DNA of 64,000 bases, from positions 186,001-250,000 of the forward strand of contig JAHBUL010000003.1 of NCBI GenBank assembly GCA_019638085.1, written 5' to 3'. The DNA comes from Flavobacteriales bacterium. GTDB lineage: Bacteria > Bacteroidota > Bacteroidia > Flavobacteriales_F > PHOS-HE28. Shown one piece after another: positions 8,796-16,861 of this stretch (position 1 is its first letter; the number at the start of each line of letters is the position of its first letter). Position numbers and translations under genes: made by a program. The notes beneath the pieces are model-generated. The model had not been told where the DNA came from, did no database searches, and worked only from the letters and a program-made list of their open reading frames with translations.

Positions 8796-9012
8796 CTGTG
8801 GATACGGCAATGTCTGGTGTCCAATTCGTGTTTTGTACCCGGTACTCCTTGCTATCTCCCTTTGGCAATGCATTCCACTTGGGGCAGTCGCAACCCTTCT
8901 TCTTGCGCGGCGAGGCACCATAGCGCGGGTGCGACGCACAACCCATGAGGAACAGGAGGGACCCTAACATGAAGAACAAGGGGCGGATATTGCAAGGGGG
9001 GAATTTGGCCAT
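8779..9012 (-). CDS. Small lipoprotein of unknown function
   Basis: A 77-residue protein with a type II signal peptide: hydrophobic LFFMLGSLLFLMG followed by Cys, fitting a lipobox, then a short basic KKKGCDCPKWN segment holding two more cysteines. No known enzymatic domain. Overlaps the SprT-like gene by 17 bases and is preceded by a TAnnTTTG box at 9039-9046, so it heads a small unit. Compact CDCPKW-type lipoproteins occur in other Bacteroidota to my recollection; function unassigned. Confidence 0.75.
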   Translation of the reverse strand: MAKFPPCNIRPLFFMLGSLLFLMGCASHPRYGASPRKKKGCDCPKWNALPKGDSKEYRVQNTNWTPDIAVSTDAARN

Positions 9013-9038
9013 ACCTGACCGCCGATGGCGGGGGTTGG

Positions 9039-9046
9039 CAAAGGTA
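9039..9046 (-). promoter_or_regulatory. Candidate -7 box for lipoprotein-SprT unit
   Basis: TACCTTTG on the minus strand, 26 bases before the lipoprotein ATG; matches TAnnTTTG. No -33 element recognised. Confidence 0.5.
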
Positions 9047-9130
9047 GCAGCCCTACCATGCTGATAAAAGGATAGGGGAAAGATTTAGTGGAAGTTGCGA
9101 CGGCCCTACTTTAGCCGACCTTTTACAGGC

Positions 9131-9871
9131 ATGTCGCTCCTTTACCATATCGGCCGTTATTTCATGCTCTTGGGCGAGGTCTTCTCCAAACCGGAGCGGC
9201 TGAGCATCTATTGGAAGCGTACCGTGGAGGAGATGGACCTCCTGGGTGTCAAGAGCTTAGGTATCGTATCCCTGCTTTCCCTTTTCATGGGGGCGGTGAT
9301 CACCATCCAGACCAAGACCAACATTGATTCCCCGCTGATCCCCCAGTACGTGGTGGGCTTCACGGTACGCCAAAGCACCATTCTCGAATTCAGTCCCACC
9401 ATCATCTCCTTGATATTGGCGGGCAAGGTTGGTTCCACGATAGCGGCGGAGATCGGCTCCATGCGCGTTCGGGAACAGATCGATGCGTTGGACATCATGG
9501 GGGTGAATTCCGCAGGATACCTGATCCTCCCGAAGATCATCGCTACGGCCCTGATCAATCCTTTCCTGATCATCATCAGCATGTTCCTGAGCATTTTCGG
9601 CGGCTGGTTGGCCGGCACGCTCAGTGGCATCATCAGCTCGTCCGACTACATCACGGGCGTGCAATACGATTTCGACCCCTATATCGTCACCTATGCGTTG
9701 ATCAAAACGGTGGTCTTCGCCGTTATAATCGCCACCGTTTCGGCCTACCAAGGGTATTACACCACGGGTGGAACACGTGAGGTGGGCATCAGCAGCACGA
9801 AGGCCGTGGTGTACAGCGACGTGGTGATCCTGATAGCGAACTACCTCCTCACCCAACTGCTCTTGCTATGA
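9131..9871 (+). CDS. mlaE: MlaE-type ABC transporter permease
   Basis: Inner-membrane permease (246 aa) of the Mla phospholipid transport family, which moves lipids between inner and outer membrane to preserve outer-membrane asymmetry. Seen: an N-terminal amphipathic segment, several hydrophobic helices, and the conserved GKVGSTIAAEIGSMRVREQIDAL block characteristic of MlaE (quoted here as starting GKVGSTIAAEIG). The start is the ATG at 9131; an upstream in-frame extension adds only low-complexity residues. Overlaps mlaF by ATGA. No MlaD substrate-binding gene follows, so it must be encoded elsewhere. Confidence 0.9.
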   Translation: MSLLYHIGRYFMLLGEVFSKPERLSIYWKRTVEEMDLLGVKSLGIVSLLSLFMGAVITIQTKTNIDSPLIPQYVVGFTVRQSTILEFSPTIISLILAGKVGSTIAAEIGSMRVREQIDALDIMGVNSAGYLILPKIIATALINPFLIIISMFLSIFGGWLAGTLSGIISSSDYITGVQYDFDPYIVTYALIKTVVFAVIIATVSAYQGYYTTGGTREVGISSTKAVVYSDVVILIANYLLTQLLLL

Positions 9872-10629
9872 TCGAGGTGAAGAACTTGAGCAAGAGCTTC
9901 GGCAATGTGGAGGTGCTGCAGGACATCAACACCACCTTCGTGAAAGGCAAGGTGAACCAGATCATCGGTAAGAGCGGTAGCGGCAAGAGCGTCCTGGCCA
10001 AGTGCATCGTGGGCCTGTACGTGCCCACCAAGGGGCAGGTATTGTACAATGGGGAGTCCTTCCACGACATGGACAAGGACCAGAAGAAGCAACTGCGACA
10101 GGAGATCGGTATGCTCTTCCAAAGCAACGCGCTTTTTGATTCCCTAACGGTGATGGAGAACGTGATGTTCCCCCTGAAAATGTTCGCTACGATGAGCGAG
10201 CGGGAGATGCGCGAGCGCGCGCTGTTCTGTCTCAAGCGTGTAAAGATCGAAGGTCAAGGGAAGAAGTTCCCTGCGGAGATCAGCGGTGGCATGCAGAAGC
10301 GGGTGGGCATCGCGCGGGCGATCGCCATGAAGCCGAAGTACTTGTTCGTGGACGAACCCAACAGCGGCTTGGACCCACAGACCAGCATCGTGATCGATGA
10401 GCTGATCCAGGAGATCACCGAGGAGTACGAGACCACCACCATCGTGATCACCCACGACATGAACTCGGTGATGGGCATTGCGGACGAGATCTACTTCATC
10501 CACAATAAAAGGCTCTGGTGGCAAGGCACACGCCCCGAGCTGTTGAAGAGCGACAACCAGGAGCTCCAGGAGTTCATCTTCGCCGGAAGCCTGATGCGCC
10601 AGGTGCGCAAAGCGATGAAGTCCGGGTAA
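9868..10629 (+). CDS. mlaF: MlaF-type ABC transporter ATP-binding protein
   Basis: ATPase partner of the MlaE permease, 253 aa, cytoplasmic face of the inner membrane. Walker A GKSGSGKS at 34-41, signature ISGGMQ at 138-143 (the SGGM variant is typical for Mla ATPases), Walker B YLFVDE at 158-163 and switch His in ITHDM near 200. Starts within the end of mlaE. Its stop codon lies inside a convergent terminator-like hairpin shared with gcvP. Confidence 0.92.
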   Translation: MIEVKNLSKSFGNVEVLQDINTTFVKGKVNQIIGKSGSGKSVLAKCIVGLYVPTKGQVLYNGESFHDMDKDQKKQLRQEIGMLFQSNALFDSLTVMENVMFPLKMFATMSEREMRERALFCLKRVKIEGQGKKFPAEISGGMQKRVGIARAIAMKPKYLFVDEPNSGLDPQTSIVIDELIQEITEEYETTTIVITHDMNSVMGIADEIYFIHNKRLWWQGTRPELLKSDNQELQEFIFAGSLMRQVRKAMKSG

Positions 10630-10660
10630 GCATGATCATTGATCACCTTATCCGGACTTC
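10617..10660. terminator. Hairpin between convergent mlaF and gcvP
   Basis: GAAGTCCGGgTAAG (10617-10630) can pair with CTTAtCCGGACTTC (10647-10660), 13 pairs with one mismatch, around a loop itself containing a TGATCA repeat. It covers the mlaF stop codon and lies just after gcvP in the opposite direction, so it can end transcripts from both sides. Confidence 0.65.
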
Positions 10661-10685
10661 CGTCGTTGTTCTTGGATCCTGAAGG

Positions 10686-13565
10686 CTACGCTTCCACGGG
10701 CTCCTCAGCATAATCCTCCATCGGCGGGCAGCTGCAGACCAGGTTGCGGTCCCCGTAGGCATTGTCCACCCGGCTCACCGCGGGCCAGTATTTCCCGGCG
10801 CGGATGCCGGGTACAGGGAAGGCGGCCTGTTCGCGGCCGTAGCTGTGGTTCCACTGGTCGGCGATCACCTCTTCGGCCGTGTGGGGTGCCATCTTCAGCG
10901 GGTTGTCCGCTTTATCCGACTTGCCGTCCACAATGTCCTTGATCTCTTGGCGGATGGCCGTCATCGCCTCCACGAAGCGGTCCAATTCGGCCTTGCTCTC
11001 GCTTTCGGTAGGCTCCACCATCAGCGTTCCAGCAACGGGGAAACTCACTGTGGGTGCATGGAATCCGTAGTCCATCAAGCGCTTGGCGATGTCTTCCACC
11101 TCAATGCCTGCGGTCCGCTTGAAATCGCGGCAATCCAGGATCATTTCGTGGGCCACCATGCCCATGTCCCCCTTATACAGGATGGGGTATTCGCTCTCCA
11201 ACTTGGTCTTGAGGTAGTTGGCATTCAGGATGGCATAGCGGGTAGCATCGGTCAATCCATCGTTGCCCAGCATCTTGATGTAGGCATAGCTGATCAACAG
11301 GATCAAGGCACTTCCATACGGGGCGGAACTGACAGCGGGTATCGCTTGCTCGCCGCCGATGTCCACCAAGGAGTGCCCGGGTAGGAAGGGCTTCAGCTTC
11401 TCGTTCACACAGATCGGCCCTACACCGGGGCCACCACCACCATGGGGGATGGCGAAGGTCTTGTGCAAGTTGAGGTGACACACGTCGGCACCTACTTCCC
11501 CGGGAGAAGTGAGGCCGGTCTGGGCATTCATGTTGGCACCGTCCATATAGACCAGTCCTCCGTTGGCATGCACGGTATCGATCACCTCCTTTACTGCTGC
11601 TTCATAAACGCCGTGGGTACTGGGATAGGTGATCATCAGGCAGGCCAGGATGTCCTTGTGCTTCTCAGCCTTGGCTCTCAGGTCGTCCACGTCCACTTGG
11701 CCACGTTCATCAGCCTTTACCACCACCACCTTCATGCCTGCCATTACGGCGCTGGCGGGGTTGGTTCCATGGGCACTGCTGGGGATCAGGGCGATGTCGC
11801 GGTGCTGTTCCTCACGGGAAGCATGGTAGGCGCGGATCGTGAGGAGGCCGGTGTATTCACCTTGTGCGCCGCTATTGGGCTGGAGGCTGGTGGCACTCAG
11901 GCCGGTCAGATCGGCCAGTTGATCCTCCAAGCCCTTGATCAATGCTCGGTATCCACCGGCCTGTTCCACCGGCACGAAGGGGTGCAGGCTGGCCCATTCC
12001 GGCCACATCAGCGGGATCAAAGTGCTGGCGGCATTCAACTTCATGGTACAGGAGCCCAATGGGATCATGCCGTGTACCAACGAGAAATCCTTGTTCTCCA
12101 AGCGCTTCAGGTAGCGCATCAGTTCGGTTTCCGTGTGGTAGGAGTTGAAGGTAGGATGGGTGAGGAACTCCGAAGTGCGCTGAAGTTCCTTCGGTATGGC
12201 CATCCCCGTTCCGTTCGCGGAGGTGGCGGTGCCCGCCTTTTTGCCTGCGGCTTCGGCCAAGGCGTCCAGCAGGTCCTGCACATCGGCGGTGCCTACCGTT
12301 TCATCAAGGGCAATGCCGATAAGGTCACCACGATAACACAGGTTGATGGAGCGTGCCTCCATGGCTGCACGGACCTTTTTGGCCGTAACGCCTGCCGGGA
12401 GGCTCAAGGCGATCGTGTCGAAATAGCTCGTGTTGCGCATGCCGTAGCCCATGGCCTGTGCGCCTTCGGCCAGTTGTTGCGCAAATCCATGCGTGCGCTC
12501 CGCGATCTCTTTCAGCCCTTGCGGACCGTGGTAGACGGCATAGGCGGAGGCCATCACCGCGAGCAGGGCTTGCGCCGTGCAGATGTTGCTGGTGGCCTTG
12601 TCCCGGCGGATATGCTGCTCGCGGGTCTGCAAGGCCATGCGCAGGCCTTGGCGTCCGCGGCGGTCCTTGCTCACACCGATGATGCGGCCGGGTATCAAGC
12701 GTTTGAACTCCTCGGTGGTGCTGAAGAAGCCCGCGTGCGGGCCACCGTAGCCCATGGGTACACCGAAGCGCTGGCTGTTGCCTACACAAACGTCGGCACC
12801 CCATTCGCCCGGCGGGGTGAGGAGTGTGAGTGCGAGCAGATCGGTGCATACGGCCACCCTGATGTCCGCGGCTTTGGCATGGGTCACTATCTCGCGGTAA
12901 TCGTGTACCGTGCCGTCCATGGCAGGATACTGCACCGCCAGGCCGAAGCAATTGTCGGGCAGGGTGTCGGTAAGCACGTTGCCCAGTACCAGCTCAATGC
13001 CCAAAGGCTCGGCACGGGTGCGCAATACATCAATGTTCTGCGGATGGAGCTTGCCATCCACGAAGAACCCGTTGCGGTGTTCGTGCTCTTTTTTGCGTTC
13101 GTTGAAGAACATGAGCATGGCCTCGGCGATGGCCGTGGCCTCATCCAGCAAGGAAGCGTTTGCGATGGGTAGACCGGTAAGGTCGCCCACCACGGTCTGG
13201 AAGTTCAGCAGGGCTTCCAATCGGCCTTGGCTGATCTCGGCTTGATAGGGTGTGTAGGCCGTGTACCATCCGGGATTCTCGAAGATGTTGCGGCGGATGG
13301 GAGAGGGTGTCACCGTGCCGCTGTAGCCCAGACCGATGTAGCTGCGGAACACCTTGTTGCGCATGCCCAGCTCGCGCATGTGGTCCAGCTGTTCACTTTC
13401 GCTCAGGGCATCGCCTACATTCAAGGGCTTGGTGGACCGGATGCTGTCCGGCAGGGTGCGCTCCACCAGGGCATCCAAGGACGGTTGACCAATGGCTTCG
13501 AGCATGGCGGCCAGCTCTTGAGCGTCGGGCCCGATGTGGCGGGCTTGATAGGAGTTCAGGGACAT
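10686..13565 (-). CDS. gcvP: Glycine dehydrogenase (decarboxylating), P-protein
   Basis: PLP enzyme of the glycine cleavage system: decarboxylates glycine and passes the aminomethyl group to lipoyl-GcvH. The 959-residue chain is the fused, full-length form (N- and C-halves that are separate in many Gram-positives). PLP lysine K702 sits in NLHKTFAIPHGGGGPG, and the N-terminal half carries the RHIGP start and GYSGT segments. No gcvT or gcvH is adjacent. A TATCTTTG box at 13592-13599 on the same strand gives a short leader. No glycine riboswitch is visible. Confidence 0.97.
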   Translation of the reverse strand: MSLNSYQARHIGPDAQELAAMLEAIGQPSLDALVERTLPDSIRSTKPLNVGDALSESEQLDHMRELGMRNKVFRSYIGLGYSGTVTPSPIRRNIFENPGWYTAYTPYQAEISQGRLEALLNFQTVVGDLTGLPIANASLLDEATAIAEAMLMFFNERKKEHEHRNGFFVDGKLHPQNIDVLRTRAEPLGIELVLGNVLTDTLPDNCFGLAVQYPAMDGTVHDYREIVTHAKAADIRVAVCTDLLALTLLTPPGEWGADVCVGNSQRFGVPMGYGGPHAGFFSTTEEFKRLIPGRIIGVSKDRRGRQGLRMALQTREQHIRRDKATSNICTAQALLAVMASAYAVYHGPQGLKEIAERTHGFAQQLAEGAQAMGYGMRNTSYFDTIALSLPAGVTAKKVRAAMEARSINLCYRGDLIGIALDETVGTADVQDLLDALAEAAGKKAGTATSANGTGMAIPKELQRTSEFLTHPTFNSYHTETELMRYLKRLENKDFSLVHGMIPLGSCTMKLNAASTLIPLMWPEWASLHPFVPVEQAGGYRALIKGLEDQLADLTGLSATSLQPNSGAQGEYTGLLTIRAYHASREEQHRDIALIPSSAHGTNPASAVMAGMKVVVVKADERGQVDVDDLRAKAEKHKDILACLMITYPSTHGVYEAAVKEVIDTVHANGGLVYMDGANMNAQTGLTSPGEVGADVCHLNLHKTFAIPHGGGGPGVGPICVNEKLKPFLPGHSLVDIGGEQAIPAVSSAPYGSALILLISYAYIKMLGNDGLTDATRYAILNANYLKTKLESEYPILYKGDMGMVAHEMILDCRDFKRTAGIEVEDIAKRLMDYGFHAPTVSFPVAGTLMVEPTESESKAELDRFVEAMTAIRQEIKDIVDGKSDKADNPLKMAPHTAEEVIADQWNHSYGREQAAFPVPGIRAGKYWPAVSRVDNAYGDRNLVCSCPPMEDYAEEPVEA

Positions 13566-13591
13566 GTTGGTTCGTAGGCTTGAAAGAGCGG

Positions 13592-13599
13592 CAAAGATA
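13592..13599 (-). promoter_or_regulatory. Candidate -7 promoter box of gcvP
   Basis: TATCTTTG on the minus strand, 26 bases upstream of the gcvP ATG; exact TAnnTTTG match. Confidence 0.6.
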
Positions 13600-13719
13600 C
13601 CGGGGGATGTGATTGACGAATATCAGCTTCCCGAACCACTGATTCCTGATCCATGGAACCCTGAACTTGACAGATCGACACACCATACTTCGGGATTCTG
13701 CCCCAACTTCGCCGACCCG

Positions 13720-14340
13720 ATGCGCATCCTGCTGTTCCTCTCCCTCATGCTTTGCCTGGCGACCGTTCGGGCCCAGGACAAGATAAACCTGATGAACGGT
13801 CAGGTACTGGAGGGGCAGGTGATCGGGCAGAGCAGCTTGGAGATCCGCTACCTGGTGCCGCATAAGCACAAGCGGGTGGAGCGCGCCGAACCCACCAGCA
13901 GCGTGTTCAGCGTGGTGGATAGCCTGGGCCACGAGAAGGTCTGGTATTTCATGGACACCCTCTTCGGCAATGATTACACGATCCCCCAAATGCGCTGGTT
14001 CATCAAAGGAGAGCAGGATGCCCGCAAAGGTTATAGGCCGATCCTTCCCGCGTTAGGAGGTTTCGTGTTGGGCGCGGGCCTTACCATGGCGCTCGACCTC
14101 GAGGTGAATTCCTTGCTCATACCCCCGATCTATGCGGGTGCCATGTCCTTTCCCCGGGTGTATGTCACGCGCGGCTCCATCACCGACCCGAACATGGAAG
14201 GCGACCCCATTTACGCCACTGGCTACAGTGCTGTCGGGCGGCCTAAGCGCGTGGTCAGGAGCCTGCTCTCCTCCGCCGTGGGCGTAGTGGTCGGCCTGGC
14301 CATGAACCGCTACGTGATCGACCCCTCCCGGAATCCTTGA
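13720..14340 (+). CDS. Exported protein of unknown function
   Basis: 206 aa with a clear signal peptide (MRILLFLSLMLCLATVRAQ). The start of the mature part, DKINLMNGQVLEGQVIG, looks like the small beta-rich segment found in many Bacteroidota envelope proteins that begin with 'I.l.nG..l.G.V'. Two hydrophobic glycine-rich stretches near residues 107-125 and 180-195 may be membrane-inserted. I do not recognise the family. Start taken at 13720 because the signal peptide begins there; the open frame extends upstream without features. Followed after three bases by the UbiA-like membrane protein, so likely co-transcribed. Confidence 0.65.
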   Translation: MRILLFLSLMLCLATVRAQDKINLMNGQVLEGQVIGQSSLEIRYLVPHKHKRVERAEPTSSVFSVVDSLGHEKVWYFMDTLFGNDYTIPQMRWFIKGEQDARKGYRPILPALGGFVLGAGLTMALDLEVNSLLIPPIYAGAMSFPRVYVTRGSITDPNMEGDPIYATGYSAVGRPKRVVRSLLSSAVGVVVGLAMNRYVIDPSRNP

Positions 14341-14343
14341 GTG

Positions 14344-15213
14344 ATGAGGGGCGAGGTCCGGCATCCGGTGCTGCGCTGGCTGATCTTTGGACACTTGTGG
14401 GTAGCTCTTGCCGTATCGGCCCAGATCCTGTGGACGGCGATGTTCCTGCGTGAGGGCGTCTTGGCGCGCCGTTACGCCTTGGCCGCTTTCTTGGGCGCTT
14501 TTGCAGCATACGGTGTTACGCGGTTGGCACGTACCAGCGGCCCCGAGGCCAAGGAATATGAGAACCTGAAATGGTACCAAGCGAATAAGCGGTCCATGCT
14601 CGTGCTGGTCGGAATGGCCGGGGCTGCGGCCTTTGTGTTGATGTGGCCCTTGTGGCCGATCATGTGGCGGATGATGATCCCTGCGGTGGTGCTCACCTTC
14701 TTTTATGTCACCCCGTTCACTTCATCCAACGGCCGTGGCATAGGGCTGCGCACGGTCCCCTTTCTGAAGGCCATACTGATCGCCGTGATCTGGGCCATCG
14801 TGGTGGTGGCCATCCCGTTGCGCTTGGATCCCGAGTACCATTCCACCACATCCATCATTGCGCATACCTGCATGCGCGTGCCGCTCATTCTCGCCTTGGC
14901 GATCCTGTTCGACATCCGCGACCAGACCAGCGATGATCCTGCCCTGCGCACGGTGCCCATCGTTTTCGGCACCAACGGTGCGAAGGCCATTGCCTTCTTC
15001 TTCCTCCTGTGCTCGGCTACCTTCGAGGTCCTGTTCTTGCGCGGCCTTGGTTACGTCACAGCCTCCTGGACAGTTTTGGCCGGATATGCATTCGGTATGG
15101 TGCTCACCTTCCGCGCCAAGCCGGTGCGCGACCCCTTTTACTACGCCATTCTCGTGGATGGTGTAATGATCGCTATACCGCTGTGCGTCTGGATGGGGGT
15201 GATAGTGGGGTAA
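14344..15213 (+). CDS. UbiA-prenyltransferase-like membrane protein
   Basis: 289 aa with around eight hydrophobic segments. The stretch FDIRDQTSDDPALRTVPIVFG (longer than quoted elsewhere) resembles the second Asp-rich motif of UbiA prenyltransferases, DxxD followed by a Thr-Pro/Val pair, and FFYVTPF resembles the preceding helix. The first motif of UbiA enzymes, NDxxDxxxD, is not present; the equivalent helix holds GVTRLART. It may therefore be an inactive or divergent family member. ATG at 14344 preferred over GTG at 14341. Three bases after the previous gene. Confidence 0.55.
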   Translation: MRGEVRHPVLRWLIFGHLWVALAVSAQILWTAMFLREGVLARRYALAAFLGAFAAYGVTRLARTSGPEAKEYENLKWYQANKRSMLVLVGMAGAAAFVLMWPLWPIMWRMMIPAVVLTFFYVTPFTSSNGRGIGLRTVPFLKAILIAVIWAIVVVAIPLRLDPEYHSTTSIIAHTCMRVPLILALAILFDIRDQTSDDPALRTVPIVFGTNGAKAIAFFFLLCSATFEVLFLRGLGYVTASWTVLAGYAFGMVLTFRAKPVRDPFYYAILVDGVMIAIPLCVWMGVIVG

Positions 15214-15344
15214 ACGTTGGCCGCAGCCTTACCCTACGACGTCACAATTGAGAGGAAACAAGATCTGCATTTCGTGGCGATACCGTTGCGCTCGTTGCGT
15301 CGTTGCGGTAAAAAACCGACTGTCCGCTACATTCGCAGCATCCC

Positions 15345-16625
15345 ATGAAACTCCCCGAGAACACGATCGCCTACGCCCGCCAATGGGACACGGAGGATCC
15401 GCTCCGTTCGTTCCGCAGTGAATTCCGCATTCCGCAGCACAACGGCTCCGATGTGGTCTACTTCACCGGCAATTCGTTGGGGCTGCAGCCCAAAGGTGCT
15501 GAAGCTGCGCTGGAACAGGAGTTGGAGGATTGGGCGCGATTCGGCGTGGAAGGCCACTTCGAGGCGAAGCATCCGTGGTACAGCTACCACGAGTTGCTCA
15601 CCGATGGCGCGGCCAAGGTGGTGGGAGCTCGCAACGAGGAGGTGGTGATGATGAACCAGCTCACGAGCAACCTGCATTTCCTGCTCGTCAGCTTCTACCG
15701 CCCGAAGGGAAAGCGCGTGAAGATCCTCACCGAACAACGGCCCTTCCCGAGCGACACCTATGCCCTGGCTTCGCAGATCGCCTTCCATGGCCTCGATCCG
15801 AAGCAACATCTGGTGGAAATGCAGCCACGCAACGGCGAGCACACCTTGCGCACGGAGGACATTCTCACCAAGATCAACGAGTTGGGGGAGGAGCTGGCCA
15901 TGGTGCTGATCGGCGGCGTGCAGTTCTACACCGGTCAAGCTTTCGCGCTGGAGGCCATCACAGCCAAAACGCATGAGGTGGGCGCCCTCGCGGGCTTCGA
16001 TCTGGCACATGCCGCAGGCAACATCCCCGTGCAACTGCATGACTGGAACGTGGACTTCGCATGCTGGTGTACCTACAAGTACCTCAACAGCGGTCCGGGC
16101 AGCGTGGGTGGAGCGTTCATCCACGAGCGCCACCTGAAGGCCGACCTGCCTCGTTTCGCAGGCTGGTGGGGACACGACAAGACCACGCGTTTCCAAATGA
16201 GTTCCGAGTTCAGCCCGATGCACACGGCGGAAGGTTGGCAGGTGAGCAATGCAGGTGTGTTCAACATGGCGATCCACCGGGTATCGCTGGAACAGTTCGG
16301 CCGGGCGGGCATGCCGCGTTTGCGTGCGAAGGCAGTGCAACTCACGGGCTATGCGGAGGCCATCATCAACGATATCAACAAAAAGCACAACATCCGTTTG
16401 GAGATCATCACCCCGAGCGATCCGGAACAGCGCGGAAGCCAGTTGTCCATCTTCGCACATGGCATGGGGAAGGACCTGTTCGATAAGCTCACTGCGCAAG
16501 GCATCTCCTTGGATTGGCGAGAACCGAACGTGATCCGCATGGCACCGGTGCCGATGTACAATTCGTTCGAGGATGTCTGGCGGTTCGGGGAAGCATTGGA
16601 AACACAAATAGGGAAAGGTGAATAG
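15345..16625 (+). CDS. kynU: Kynureninase
   Basis: PLP enzyme cleaving 3-hydroxykynurenine or kynurenine to (3-hydroxy)anthranilate and alanine. 426 aa. Diagnostic features: YFTGNSLGLQP at 39-49, FDLAHAAGN around 218-225, and PLP lysine K245 in CTYKYLNSGPG. Kynurenine 3-monooxygenase follows at 16862 on the same strand, so the pair covers two consecutive steps of tryptophan-to-quinolinate conversion. No tryptophan dioxygenase, formamidase or 3-hydroxyanthranilate dioxygenase is in the window. The last residues run into a heptamer array. Confidence 0.96.
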   Translation: MKLPENTIAYARQWDTEDPLRSFRSEFRIPQHNGSDVVYFTGNSLGLQPKGAEAALEQELEDWARFGVEGHFEAKHPWYSYHELLTDGAAKVVGARNEEVVMMNQLTSNLHFLLVSFYRPKGKRVKILTEQRPFPSDTYALASQIAFHGLDPKQHLVEMQPRNGEHTLRTEDILTKINELGEELAMVLIGGVQFYTGQAFALEAITAKTHEVGALAGFDLAHAAGNIPVQLHDWNVDFACWCTYKYLNSGPGSVGGAFIHERHLKADLPRFAGWWGHDKTTRFQMSSEFSPMHTAEGWQVSNAGVFNMAIHRVSLEQFGRAGMPRLRAKAVQLTGYAEAIINDINKKHNIRLEIITPSDPEQRGSQLSIFAHGMGKDLFDKLTAQGISLDWREPNVIRMAPVPMYNSFEDVWRFGEALETQIGKGE

Positions 16626-16701
16626 TGGCTGGTGAACAGTGAATAGAAGCGCAGTCGAGGTTCCGTGCCACACCGATCACCAGCCACCAACCACCGATCA
16701 C
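16617..16701. repeat. Inverted pair of four-unit heptamer arrays (site E)
   Basis: Left array 16617-16644: GGTGAAT, AGTGGCT, GGTGAAC, AGTGAAT. Right array 16674-16701 on the other strand: GTGATCG, GTGGTTG, GTGGCTG, GTGATCG. The word differs from the GTTGTCA sites but period (7) and copy number (4) are the same. The left array begins inside the last codons of kynU. Confidence 0.7.
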
Positions 16702-16861
16702 CACGATTTTGATCTGCCTTGATCATAAGCATCATCGTCCCTGGCTGCCGAAGGCATGCATGAGCCTTCCATCAACCCACCTCAGATCAGCGTTCATCTG
16801 CTAGATCAGCGTCATCAGCGTTCTATCAACCCAACTCAGATCAGCGTTCCATCCACCCAAC
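16702..16861. repeat. Direct repeats of ATCAGCGTTC-type words before kmo
   Basis: The words CAGATCAGCGTTC and ATCAACCCA recur at 16785-16798, 16805-16823, 16826-16834 and 16838-16850. The 19-mer ATCAGCGTCATCAGCGTTC at 16805-16823 recurs with one change at 44496-44514. No gene or clear promoter is seen; this spacer belongs to a dispersed repeat family. Confidence 0.6.

Noticed and set aside
10686..13720. Glycine riboswitch upstream of gcvP
   Set aside because: The leader is only about 26 bases after the -7 box and shows no tandem aptamer.
15327..16673. 448-codon open frame opposite kynU
   Set aside because: High-GC antisense frame; kynU on the other strand has a clear match over its full length.
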